This document shows, piece after piece, positions 1 to 7,459 of a DNA stretch of 64,000 nt. Made by a program: the position numbers and the translations under genes. The stretch's first letter is position 1. The number at the start of each line of letters is the position of its first letter. This stretch comes from RYN-230 sp963837335 (GTDB taxonomy: Bacteria; Actinomycetota; Actinomycetes; Streptosporangiales; Streptosporangiaceae): assembly GCA_963837335.1 (NCBI GenBank), contig CAWINS010000020.1, positions 1 through 64,000 of the forward strand, in the 5' to 3' direction. A model generated the notes under the pieces. That model worked only from the letters and a program-made list of their open reading frames with translations. It did no database searches and was not told where the DNA came from.

Positions 1-723
1 CGCGTCACGTCGGCTGGCATGCGGCGCTCATGCACGACATGCCCGCCCTGCCGTTCGTCCCGCCGGAGATCGTGGGCCGGCGGGTGGTGATGCTCTTCTC
101 GATGTGGCTGGACGACGCGGAGGATCCGGCCGGCGCCGAGATGATCGAGGCGCCTGTGCGACGTGGGCGAGCCGATCCTGAAGGCCTCGACCGTGCTGCC
201 CTTCGCCGCGGGGGTGCAGCACCTGATCGACAAGGAGTTCGAGGACGGCCACCGCTACTACACCAAGGAGGCGCACGTCGCCGAGCTGGCGGATGAGGCG
301 ATCGACAAGCTGGTGGACTTCTGGAAGGACATGCCGATGGAGGGCGAGGTCGAGATCATCGGCCTGGGCGGGGCCATCGGCGACGTGGCCGAGGACGCCA
401 CCGCCTTCTCCAACCGCGGCTACCTGCTCTGGCTGAACTTCGCGATGCGCTGGGACGACCCGGCCCGCGACGGCGAGTACATCGAGATGACCCGCAGCGC
501 GGTCACCGGCCTCAAGCCGTGGACCGGCCGCGGCGTCTACGTCAACATGCTCAATTTCGACGAGATGGACCGGGTGGTCGAGGCGTTCGGCGCGGACAAG
601 TACGCCCGGCTGGGCCGGGTCAAGGCCCAGTACGACCCGGAGAACCTGTTCCGCATCAACGCCAACATCACCCCCGCCCGGGCGATCGCCCCCTCAGCAA
701 CACCAGCCCCCTCAGCCCCCTGA
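1..723 (+). CDS. FAD-linked oxidase, C-terminal part (partial, one frame change)
   Basis: This is the C-terminal part of an FAD-linked oxidase of the berberine-bridge type; the FAD-binding N-terminal half lies before the window. The final residues, encoded around 628-672, carry the family ending YDPENLFRINANI. Such enzymes oxidise sugars, alcohols or ring systems with covalent FAD, but the substrate cannot be read from this piece. The coding frame begins at base 3 and must change near base 150, where one surplus base separates AEMIE from RLCDVGEPILKAS. Both sides are protein-like, so a sequence indel is the simplest explanation. It converges on the meta-cleavage operon across a strong hairpin. 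Confidence 0.75.
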
Positions 724-739
724 GCACCCGCCCCTAGTT

Positions 740-790
740 CGTGATCATGGGATTACTGGGCGCTCCAGCCCCAGTAATCCCATGATCACG
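740..790. terminator. Perfect 21-bp inverted repeat between convergent genes
   Basis: Bases 740-760 pair perfectly with 770-790 around a 9-base loop. The stem has mixed base composition, including the run GATCATGGGATTAC, so it is not a simple GC hairpin. It sits between two convergent genes, 17 bases after the first stop and 57 before the second. There is no T-tract, so it would act as a bidirectional hairpin terminator or mRNA end stabiliser. A dispersed repeat element is the alternative. Confidence 0.65.
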
Positions 791-846
791 CAGAAACCCC
801 TAAGCCCTGAGTGGCTGGCGGGGCTGGCCGGGCTCAGGGCGGGAAG

Positions 847-1623
847 TCAGGGGAGGAAGATCGAGCCCAGGTGGGTGAAGTGGACGGCGACCGAGGTGCC
901 CGCGGGCACCGGGACCGCGTCGGTCATGCCGCCAGTGAGCACGATCCAGCCGGGCTCGATGGCCAGCCCCCGCCGGCCCAGGTCGTTGGCGGCCAGGGCC
1001 AGCGCCTCGGCGGGATGACCCTGCACGGCCGCTCCCGCGGCTGAGTCCACCACCTGCCCGTTCACTTCGAGGAGGCATGCCTCCAGGGTCAGGTCCAGGC
1101 CTGCGGGCGGCACGCCGACCGGCCCGGTCACGTAGCACCCCGCCGAGGCGTTGTCGGCCACCACGTCGGCCAGCGTGAACCGGAAGTCGCGGTACCGGCT
1201 GTCGATGATCTCCACGCCACCGTGCACCGAGCCCACCGCGGCCAGCGCCGTGGCCGCGGTGACGCCGGGCCCGGCCAGCCGGTCCCGCATCACGAACACG
1301 ATCTCCGGCTCGGCCCGCGGGTGGATCAGCCGGTCCCGGGGCACGGCCGCCCCGGCCGGCAGCACCATGGCGTCGGTCAGCCACGCGGTCAGCGGCGTGG
1401 CGATGCCCATCCGCTGCTGCTTGGCCCGGCTGGTCAGCCCCAGCTTGAGGCCGGCCAGCCGCTCGCCGCGGCCCAGCCTGCGGCGCAGCGTCTCGTCCTG
1501 CACCGCGTACCCGGTAGCCAGGTCCAGGCCGGGCCAGTCGTCGGTGAGCGGCTCCCGGTCCGCCCGGGCGTCCTCGGCGTCCAGCAGCGCGGTGGCCGCC
1601 GAGTCCACCGTCCAGTCCGTCAT
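847..1623 (-). CDS. dmpH: 4-oxalocrotonate decarboxylase-like protein (MhpD/DmpH family)
   Basis: This 258-residue protein belongs to the fumarylacetoacetase-fold hydratase/decarboxylase family. The metal triad is visible as E105 and E107 in HPRAEPEIVFV plus E138 before IIDSR. Hydratase (DmpE) and decarboxylase (DmpH) members are close paralogues. Gene order decides the call: this is the fourth gene after hydratase, acetaldehyde dehydrogenase and aldolase, the dmpEFGH order of the meta-cleavage pathway. DmpH decarboxylates 2-oxo-3-hexenedioate to 2-oxopent-4-enoate. The ATG overlaps the aldolase stop by 4 bases, indicating translational coupling. A second hydratase is the alternative; no tautomerase gene follows. 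Confidence 0.8.
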   Translation of the reverse strand: MTDWTVDSAATALLDAEDARADREPLTDDWPGLDLATGYAVQDETLRRRLGRGERLAGLKLGLTSRAKQQRMGIATPLTAWLTDAMVLPAGAAVPRDRLIHPRAEPEIVFVMRDRLAGPGVTAATALAAVGSVHGGVEIIDSRYRDFRFTLADVVADNASAGCYVTGPVGVPPAGLDLTLEACLLEVNGQVVDSAAGAAVQGHPAEALALAANDLGRRGLAIEPGWIVLTGGMTDAVPVPAGTSVAVHFTHLGSIFLP

Positions 1624-2651
1624 CCTGCCGCTCCTGCCGTCTCGCGCTCCTGCTGGAGCTGGAGTGCCACGTCGATGATCATGTCTTCCTGGCCGCCTAC
1701 GTACCCGGCCTCACCGACCCGCTGCAGGATCACGTGCGCGGGCACGCCATACCGCTGCGCGGCGCGCTGGGCGTGCAGCAGGAACGAGGAGTAGACCCCG
1801 GCGTAGCCCTGCACCACCGAGGAACGGTCCATCCACGGCAGCCGGGGGATGAACGGCCGGACGACTTCCTCGGCCGCGGCCAGCACGCCCAGCACGTCCA
1901 CCCCGGTGCGGATGCCCAGCCGGTCGAACGTGGCCGCCAGCACTTCGGTCGGTGAGTTGCCGGCCCCCGCACCGAGGGCACACAGCGCCCCGTCGATCTG
2001 GGTCGCGCCCTCCTGGTAGGCGAGCACGGAGTTGGCCACCCCGAGGGACAGGTTCTGGTGCCCGTGGAAGCCCACCTGCGCATCGGCGCCGAGTTCCCCG
2101 ATCAGGGCCCGCACCCGCTCCTGCGCGTCACCCAGCACCAACGCCCCCGCGGAATCGACCACGTACACGCACTCCGCGCCTGCGTCGGCCATGATCCGGG
2201 CCTGCGCGGCCAGCGCGGCGGGATCGAGCCGGTGGGCGAGCATGAGGAAACCCACGGTCTCCATGCCCAGGTCCCGTGCGGCCGCGAAGTGCTGGACCGA
2301 CACGTCGGCCTCGGTGCAGTGGGTCGCGATCCGGGCCACCGACGCCCCGGCCTCACGGGCGTCCTTCAGGTCCTCCACCGTGCCCAGCCCCGGCAGCAGC
2401 AGGACCGCGATCTTCGCCGCCACCGCTTCCTCGGCTGCCGCGCGGACCAGCCGGATATCGTCCACCGCCGAGAAGCCGTAGTTAAACGACGAGCCGCCCA
2501 GCCCGTCGCCGTGCGAGACCTCGATGACCTCCACCCCGGCCGCGTCCAGCGCCGCGACCACCTGGCGGACCTGGGCCTCGGTGAAGCGGTGGGCCATCGC
2601 GTGCGAGCCGTCCCGCAGGGTGGAGTCGGTGATGCGCAGGTCGCGGGTCAT
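1620..2651 (-). CDS. dmpG: 4-hydroxy-2-oxovalerate aldolase
   Basis: This 343-residue pyruvate aldolase of the HMGL/DRE-TIM family cleaves 4-hydroxy-2-oxovalerate to pyruvate and acetaldehyde, normally in a complex that channels the aldehyde to the partner dehydrogenase. The N-terminal motif TDSTLRDGSH places the catalytic arginine and metal aspartate at R13 and D14, and the metal histidines are H196 and H198 in GFHGHQN. The ATG at 2651 overlaps the dehydrogenase stop by 4 bases and matches family N-termini (MTRDLRITDSTLRDG). The next gene overlaps its stop in the same way, so the set is one transcript. Confidence 0.93.
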   Translation of the reverse strand: MTRDLRITDSTLRDGSHAMAHRFTEAQVRQVVAALDAAGVEVIEVSHGDGLGGSSFNYGFSAVDDIRLVRAAAEEAVAAKIAVLLLPGLGTVEDLKDAREAGASVARIATHCTEADVSVQHFAAARDLGMETVGFLMLAHRLDPAALAAQARIMADAGAECVYVVDSAGALVLGDAQERVRALIGELGADAQVGFHGHQNLSLGVANSVLAYQEGATQIDGALCALGAGAGNSPTEVLAATFDRLGIRTGVDVLGVLAAAEEVVRPFIPRLPWMDRSSVVQGYAGVYSSFLLHAQRAAQRYGVPAHVILQRVGEAGYVGGQEDMIIDVALQLQQERETAGAAG

Positions 2652-3553
2652 GCCGTCACCCCCGTCCGGGACGCGGCGAGCAGGTCCCCGACCCGCGCGG
2701 CGGCGGCGGTCATGATGTCCAGGTTGCCGGCCCACGGGGGCAGGTAGTCACCGTTGCCGCGGACCTCCAGGAACACCGCGACCCGCGCCAGCCCGCCCCA
2801 TTCCGGGACGGGCGGGTCGAACTGCGGGTCGGCGCGCAGCGTGTAGCCCGGCACGTACCGGGCCACCTCGGCCACCATGGCCAGCACCGAGTCCGAGATC
2901 GCGTCGTGGTCGGCGTCCGGGCTGATCGCGCAGAACACGGTGTCCCGCATGATCATCGGCGGGTCGACCGGGTTCAGGATGATGACCGCCTTGCCGCGCT
3001 CCGCGCCGCCGATCGACTCGATGGCCCGCGCCGTGGTCACGGTGAACTCGTCGATGTTGGCCCGGGTTCCCGGCCCGGCGGAGCGCGACGCGATAGAGGC
3101 CACGATCTCCGCATACGGCACCGGCGTTACCGCCGACACCGCGCGGACGACGGGAATGGTGGCCTGCCCGCCACAGGTGATCATGTTGACGTTGGGCGCG
3201 GCCAGATACTCGCTCAGGTTGACCGGCGGGCACACCATCGGCCCGACCGCGGCCGGGGTCAGGTCCACCACCTGGATGCCCGCCTCGGCGTACCGCGGCG
3301 CATTGGCCAGGTGGGCCCGCGCCGAGGTGGACTCGAACACCAGGTCCGGCCGCTCAGGCCGGTCCAGCAGCCAGTCCACGCCCCCCGCGGACGCCTGCAC
3401 CCCGGCCCGCCGCGCCCGCTCCAGGCCCTCGGAGGCCGGGTCCACCCCGACCATGTAGGCCACCTCGACCTGCTCGCTGCGCTGCAGCTTGGCCAGCAGG
3501 TCCGTGCCGATGTTGCCCGGCCCCACGATCGCGGCCGTCGCCTTGGTCATCAT
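2648..3553 (-). CDS. dmpF: Acetaldehyde dehydrogenase (acylating)
   Basis: This 301-residue protein is the acylating acetaldehyde dehydrogenase that converts acetaldehyde, NAD and CoA to acetyl-CoA as partner of the aldolase. The NAD-binding motif IVGPGNIGTDLL lies at residues 9-20, and the likely catalytic cysteine is C127 in NMITCGGQ. Two consecutive ATG codons (3553 and 3550) compete as start; both overlap the TGA of the upstream hydratase gene, and a GGAGACGGAG stretch lies just upstream. Length and motifs are normal for the HsaG/BphJ/DmpF family. Confidence 0.93.
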   Translation of the reverse strand: MMTKATAAIVGPGNIGTDLLAKLQRSEQVEVAYMVGVDPASEGLERARRAGVQASAGGVDWLLDRPERPDLVFESTSARAHLANAPRYAEAGIQVVDLTPAAVGPMVCPPVNLSEYLAAPNVNMITCGGQATIPVVRAVSAVTPVPYAEIVASIASRSAGPGTRANIDEFTVTTARAIESIGGAERGKAVIILNPVDPPMIMRDTVFCAISPDADHDAISDSVLAMVAEVARYVPGYTLRADPQFDPPVPEWGGLARVAVFLEVRGNGDYLPPWAGNLDIMTAAAARVGDLLAASRTGVTA

Positions 3554-4353
3554 TGCTCCGTCTCCTCGCCGGGACCGAACCGTGCGGTCACGCTGCCCAG
3601 ACCCGCGAACGTCGCGGTCACCGTGTCCCCCGCTCCGACGGGGATCGCGGCGGTCACCGACCCGGGCAGGATCACCTGGCCGGCCTCGAGCACCACGCCC
3701 CGGGCCCCGACCGTGTTGGCCAGCCACACCAGGGAGGTGAGCGGCGAGCCGAGCACCGCGCCGCCCGCGCCGGTCCCGGCCAGCTCACCGTTCTTGTGCA
3801 GGGTGCAGCCCGCCAGCCGCAGGTCGGCCGCGGCCAGCGGGACCGGGCTGCCGCCCAGCACGACGCCCCCGGACGAGGCGTTGTCCGCGATGGTGTCGGC
3901 CAGCCCGATCTTCCAGTCCCGGATCCGCGAGTCGATCAGTTCCAGGGCGGGCAGCACGAAGTCCACCGCGGCGATCGCCTCGGCCACCGTGACCCCGGGG
4001 CCGCGCAGCGGGCGGCCCAGGACGAACGCCATCTCCGGCTCGACCCGGGGCTGCAGGAAGCGGGAGATGGGGATCGGCTCATACTCCAGCCAGAACATCC
4101 GGTCCAGCAGATGGCCGTAGTCCGGCTGGTCCACGCCCAGCTGGCGCTGCATCGCGGCCGAGGTCAGGCCGACCTTGTGCCCCTTGATCCGGGCTCCCCC
4201 GTCGAGCCAGCGGCGAACCTGGAGCAACTGGATCTCGTAGGCGTCCGCGACGGTGAGACCGGCGAACTTCGCGGTCAGCGGCTCGACCGGCTCGTGGCTC
4301 GCATACACCTCCAGCAACAGCTCGGCGATCTCCTCGTGCTCCTGCTGATTCAC
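3550..4353 (-). CDS. dmpE: 2-oxopent-4-enoate hydratase-like protein
   Basis: This 267-residue member of the MhpD/DmpE family would hydrate 2-oxopent-4-enoate to 4-hydroxy-2-oxovalerate, the aldolase substrate. The metal triad E105, E107 and E138 falls at the same positions as in the paralogue at the operon's end. The GTG at 4353 is chosen because GGGAGGG (plus strand 4362-4368) precedes it by 8 bases; an upstream TTG at 4392 has no such site. It is the first gene of the four-gene operon, and the palindrome at 4391-4406 lies in its leader. No ring-cleavage dioxygenase is present, so substrate supply must come from elsewhere. Confidence 0.85.
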   Translation of the reverse strand: MNQQEHEEIAELLLEVYASHEPVEPLTAKFAGLTVADAYEIQLLQVRRWLDGGARIKGHKVGLTSAAMQRQLGVDQPDYGHLLDRMFWLEYEPIPISRFLQPRVEPEMAFVLGRPLRGPGVTVAEAIAAVDFVLPALELIDSRIRDWKIGLADTIADNASSGGVVLGGSPVPLAAADLRLAGCTLHKNGELAGTGAGGAVLGSPLTSLVWLANTVGARGVVLEAGQVILPGSVTAAIPVGAGDTVTATFAGLGSVTARFGPGEETEQ

Positions 4354-4390
4354 GTGCTCTGCCCTCCCGGTGTGCGATCCCTCTCCGGAC

Positions 4391-4406
4391 AAACTGTATG
4401 CAGTTT
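4391..4406. promoter_or_regulatory. Palindromic operator candidate upstream of the meta-cleavage operon
   Basis: AAACTGTATGCAGTTT has perfect 6-base arms around TATG and lies 38 bases upstream of the hydratase start, inside the divergent promoter region shared with the hydrolase-LuxR gene. Its size and A/T-flanked symmetry fit a GntR- or TetR-type operator. No matching regulator gene is adjacent, so the assignment rests on position and symmetry. Confidence 0.45.
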
Positions 4407-4506
4407 AGCGGCAGAGCGGAAGCCCGGCCGTCCCGCGGAAGAGTGCCGTGATCGCGGAAAGCGCGCCTCCCTTTACCCGGGCTGCCCAGGCTGCCAGCCT
4501 GGTCGG

Positions 4507-5517
4507 GTGAGGCCGACGATCAGGTACACCAGGACCCCGGCGGGCCGCATCGCCTACTCGACGTCGGGCTCCGGCCCGGCCCTGTTGTGCGACTCAGGCT
4601 GGGTGACCCACCTCCGCGGGCAGCTGGAGCTCTTCTCTTTCGGTCCCTTCGTGACCAGCCTGGCTGACCGGTTCACCGTGATCCGCTACGACAAGCCCGG
4701 CTGCGGGCTGTCCGACCGGGACGGGGTCGATCTGTCCTTCGACGCGCAGATCACGGCGGCCCTGGCGGTGGCCGACGCGGCCGGCGCCAGCCGTTTCAGC
4801 CTGTTTGGTGCGTCCCAGGGCGGCCAGCTCGCCGCCGCGATCGCCGCCCGGTACCCGGAACGAGTTGACGCGCTCGTGGTGTACGGGATGTGCGCCGCCG
4901 GCCGGGACCTGGCGCCAGCCGAGGTCAGGGACTCGATCGTGGCCCTGATGAGGGCCCACTGGGGCCTGGGATCAAAGGTGCTGACCGGCATCTTCATCCC
5001 GGACCCGGACGCGGCGGAGATCGAGGCCCTGGCCCGGCTGTCCCGGGCCAGCGCCTCGGCGGCGGTGGCCAGCCGGCTCCTGGAGATCTACTACGGCACC
5101 GACGTCCGGGCGTTGCTGCCGGCTATCCGGGCGCGTACTGCGGTGCTGCACCGTGAAGCGGACCCGGCCACCCGCTTCGAGCTGGGCCGGGAGACCGCGA
5201 CTCTCATCCCGGACGCGGCGCTGATCCCGCTGCCGGGCTCGAGTCATCTCTACTACCACGGCGAGTGGGCCGCGGTGCTGGACGCGACGCTCGGTTTCCT
5301 GGGCGAGCCGGCCACCGCCGGGCCCCCGCTCACCGCCCGCGAGATCGAGGTCGCAGCGCTGGTCGCCGAGGGGCTGACCAACGCGTCCATCGCCACCCGC
5401 CTGTCGGTCGCGCCGCGCACGGCCGAGACCCACGTCGAGAACATCCGGCGCAAGCTGCAGGTGCGCTCCCGGGCCCAGATCGCGGCCTGGGTGACCGAGC
5501 ACCGGCTCCGCTCCTAG
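4507..5517 (+). CDS. Alpha/beta-hydrolase-LuxR fusion regulator
   Basis: This 336-residue protein joins an alpha/beta-hydrolase domain (about residues 1-260) to a C-terminal LuxR-type helix-turn-helix (about 270-332, beginning LTAREIEVAALVAEGLTN). The hydrolase retains a nucleophile elbow GASQGG with S103, and a histidine candidate in GSSHLYYHG. It is probably a one-component regulator that binds or cleaves a small ester or lactone ligand through the hydrolase pocket. The GTG at 4507 matches the domain start; its ribosome site is weak. It is divergent from the dmp-like operon and upstream of the mddA-like gene, and could control either. Confidence 0.82.
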   Translation: MRPTIRYTRTPAGRIAYSTSGSGPALLCDSGWVTHLRGQLELFSFGPFVTSLADRFTVIRYDKPGCGLSDRDGVDLSFDAQITAALAVADAAGASRFSLFGASQGGQLAAAIAARYPERVDALVVYGMCAAGRDLAPAEVRDSIVALMRAHWGLGSKVLTGIFIPDPDAAEIEALARLSRASASAAVASRLLEIYYGTDVRALLPAIRARTAVLHREADPATRFELGRETATLIPDAALIPLPGSSHLYYHGEWAAVLDATLGFLGEPATAGPPLTAREIEVAALVAEGLTNASIATRLSVAPRTAETHVENIRRKLQVRSRAQIAAWVTEHRLRS

Positions 5518-5627
5518 GTAGTTCGCCCGCTGCGCGGCCGCGCCGGCGTCTCCGGCCCGGGACGGGCCCGCAGATCACCGTAGTTCACCCGATAGCGACC
5601 CAGCGGCGGCCGGCCTAGCGTCAAGGC

Positions 5628-6425
5628 ATGTCAGAGGCAACGAAGGCGATCCGCCCCCCGGGCACGTCCCAGCGCCCGGCCGCGAGACAGGGCCGCGCGG
5701 TGCTCATCCTCGGCTACGCGGCCGCGGTATATGGACTCTTCCTCGTCGTGCTGATCTACGCGGTCGGCTTCTTCGCCGGTTTCGCCGTGCCCAAGGACAT
5801 CGACGACGGGGTTCGTTCCGGCTGGCCGCTCGCGGTGGCCATCGACCTGGGCTTGCTGGCCTTGTTCGCCGTGCAGCACACGGTCATGGCCCGTTCGTGG
5901 TTCAAACGCTGGCTGACGCGCGTGGTGCCCGGGCCGGCGGAGCGGGCGACGTTCGTCCTGGCCGCGACGCTGGCGCTCGCCCTGCTGTTCTGGGCCTGGC
6001 GGCCGTTCGGCGGGGTGATCTGGGCGCTGTCCGGGCCGGCCGCCGCCGTGCTCCTCGCGGTACAACTGGCCGGCTGGGCGGTGGCCCTCGGCTCGACGTT
6101 CATGATCAGCCACTTTGATCTGTTCGGGCTGCGGCAGGCCTGGCTCCATGCGCGCGGGACCGGCTACACGCCACCGGCGTTCACTGAGCGCGGCCTGTAC
6201 CGGCGGATCCGTCACCCGCTGATGGCCGGGTTCGTGATCGTTTTCTGGGCCGCCCCGGTCATGACCGCGGGCCACCTGCTGTTCGCCGCGGCGGCCACCG
6301 GTTACATCCTGGCCGGCATCTGGTTCGAGGAACGCGACCTGGTGCGTTCCCTCGGCCCGGCGTACGCCTCCTACCTGGCCAGCGTGCCCGCGCTCATTCC
6401 GGGCCCCCGGCGGCGCCGGTCATGA
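5628..6425 (+). CDS. mddA: MddA-like methanethiol S-methyltransferase (NnrU/ICMT-type membrane protein)
   Basis: This 265-residue polytopic membrane protein has about six hydrophobic segments and the conserved elements of the MddA family: FAVQHTVMARSWFKRW, a LLFWAWRPFGGVIW helix, HFDLFGLRQAWLH and the SAM-site region RRIRHPLMAGF followed by WFEERDLVRSLGPAY. MddA methylates methanethiol to dimethyl sulfide using S-adenosylmethionine. The first ~25 residues are a polar extension. The stop overlaps the next start by 4 bases (ATGA), coupling it to a luciferase-like monooxygenase. A generic isoprenylcysteine-methyltransferase-like role is the alternative, but the motif match to MddA is strong. Confidence 0.82.
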   Translation: MSEATKAIRPPGTSQRPAARQGRAVLILGYAAAVYGLFLVVLIYAVGFFAGFAVPKDIDDGVRSGWPLAVAIDLGLLALFAVQHTVMARSWFKRWLTRVVPGPAERATFVLAATLALALLFWAWRPFGGVIWALSGPAAAVLLAVQLAGWAVALGSTFMISHFDLFGLRQAWLHARGTGYTPPAFTERGLYRRIRHPLMAGFVIVFWAAPVMTAGHLLFAAAATGYILAGIWFEERDLVRSLGPAYASYLASVPALIPGPRRRRS

Positions 6426-7459
6426 GCGCCGCCTTCCCGCGGGTCGGCATGTTCCCGCCTCCCGATCTGCTGGACTGGGATCCGGCCACAGCCAGGGCGT
6501 TCCTGGACCAGATCGCGGCGGCGGGGATCGATCATGTCTGCTGCGCCGACCATGTGAGCTTCGTCGCGGGCCTGGGCTTCGACGGGCTGCTGCAGGCCAC
6601 GGCGCTGGCCGCGCTGCACCCCTCGTTGCGGATCTCGTGCGGCCTGTACCTGCTGCCGCTGCGCCATCCCGTCCTGGTGGCCCGGCAGCTCGCGGACATC
6701 GAGCGGCTCGCGCCCGGGCGGCTGACCTTCGGGGTGGGCATCGGCGGCGAGGACCGCCACGAGGTGGCGATCTGCGGGGTTGACCCGGCCAGCCGGGGCG
6801 CGCGGATGGACGAATGCCTGACCGTGCTGCGCTCGCTCCTGTCCGGCCAGGCGGTCACCTTCCACGGGCGGTTCTTCGATCTGGACGAGGCGCTCATCGC
6901 TCCCCCGGCGCCGGGGATCCCGCTCATCGTCGGCGGCCGCTCGGACGCCGCGATCAGGCGCGCGGGCCGGTACGGCGATGGCTGGCTGGGCATCTGGAAC
7001 TCACCCCGGCGCTTCGCGGCCGCCGTCGAGATGACAGCCGAGGAGGCCGCCCGCGCCGGGCGGCCCAGCGCGCCGGGCCGGCATGCGATGCAGGTCTGGT
7101 GCGGGCTCGCGGACTCCAGGGAGGCGGCCCGGGCCTGCCTGGCCCCGGCCATGGAGGCTTTCTACCAGCTCCCGTTCGAGCGGTTCGAGCGCTACTGCCC
7201 CTACGGCACCGCCGACGACGTGGCCGGGTTCCTCGCCCCGTACGTGGCGGCGGGCTGCACCGAGTTCAACCTGATCCCGCAGTCGCCCGACCCGCATCAG
7301 GCCGTAGCCGGGGTGGCCGCCGTGCGGAGCCTGCTGGCCGGGACCCGCGTTGCTAGCGCTTCGCCGCCCGGGGTTTTGCCGCACCGGGGTTTTGCCGCAC
7401 TGACGAGGCCGGCCACCCGGATGGTCTCCAGCTGGCTGCTGGCGAAGTTCGTGACGTAG
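6422..7459 (+). CDS. Luciferase-like (LLM) flavin/F420 monooxygenase
   Basis: This protein of up to 345 residues is a luciferase-like TIM-barrel oxidoreductase. Typical elements are AAGIDHVCCADH near the start, the strand ending APGRLTFGVGIGGE, IPLIVGGRSDAAIRRAGRYGDGW and a C-terminal helix ending AAVRSLLAGTR at about residue 310. It is translationally coupled to the mddA-like gene. Luciferase-family enzymes include dimethyl-sulfide monooxygenase, so a role in volatile sulfur metabolism is a reasonable inference; F420-dependent reductases are equally close by fold. The last ~36 residues look unnatural and run antisense into the beta-propeller gene across two tandem 16-base repeats. Confidence 0.82.
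   Translation: MSAAFPRVGMFPPPDLLDWDPATARAFLDQIAAAGIDHVCCADHVSFVAGLGFDGLLQATALAALHPSLRISCGLYLLPLRHPVLVARQLADIERLAPGRLTFGVGIGGEDRHEVAICGVDPASRGARMDECLTVLRSLLSGQAVTFHGRFFDLDEALIAPPAPGIPLIVGGRSDAAIRRAGRYGDGWLGIWNSPRRFAAAVEMTAEEAARAGRPSAPGRHAMQVWCGLADSREAARACLAPAMEAFYQLPFERFERYCPYGTADDVAGFLAPYVAAGCTEFNLIPQSPDPHQAVAGVAAVRSLLAGTRVASASPPGVLPHRGFAALTRPATRMVSSWLLAKFVT

Noticed and set aside
3553..4506. Open rightward frame before the hydrolase-LuxR gene
   Set aside because: It is antisense to the hydratase gene and low-complexity; the real domain starts at GTG 4507.
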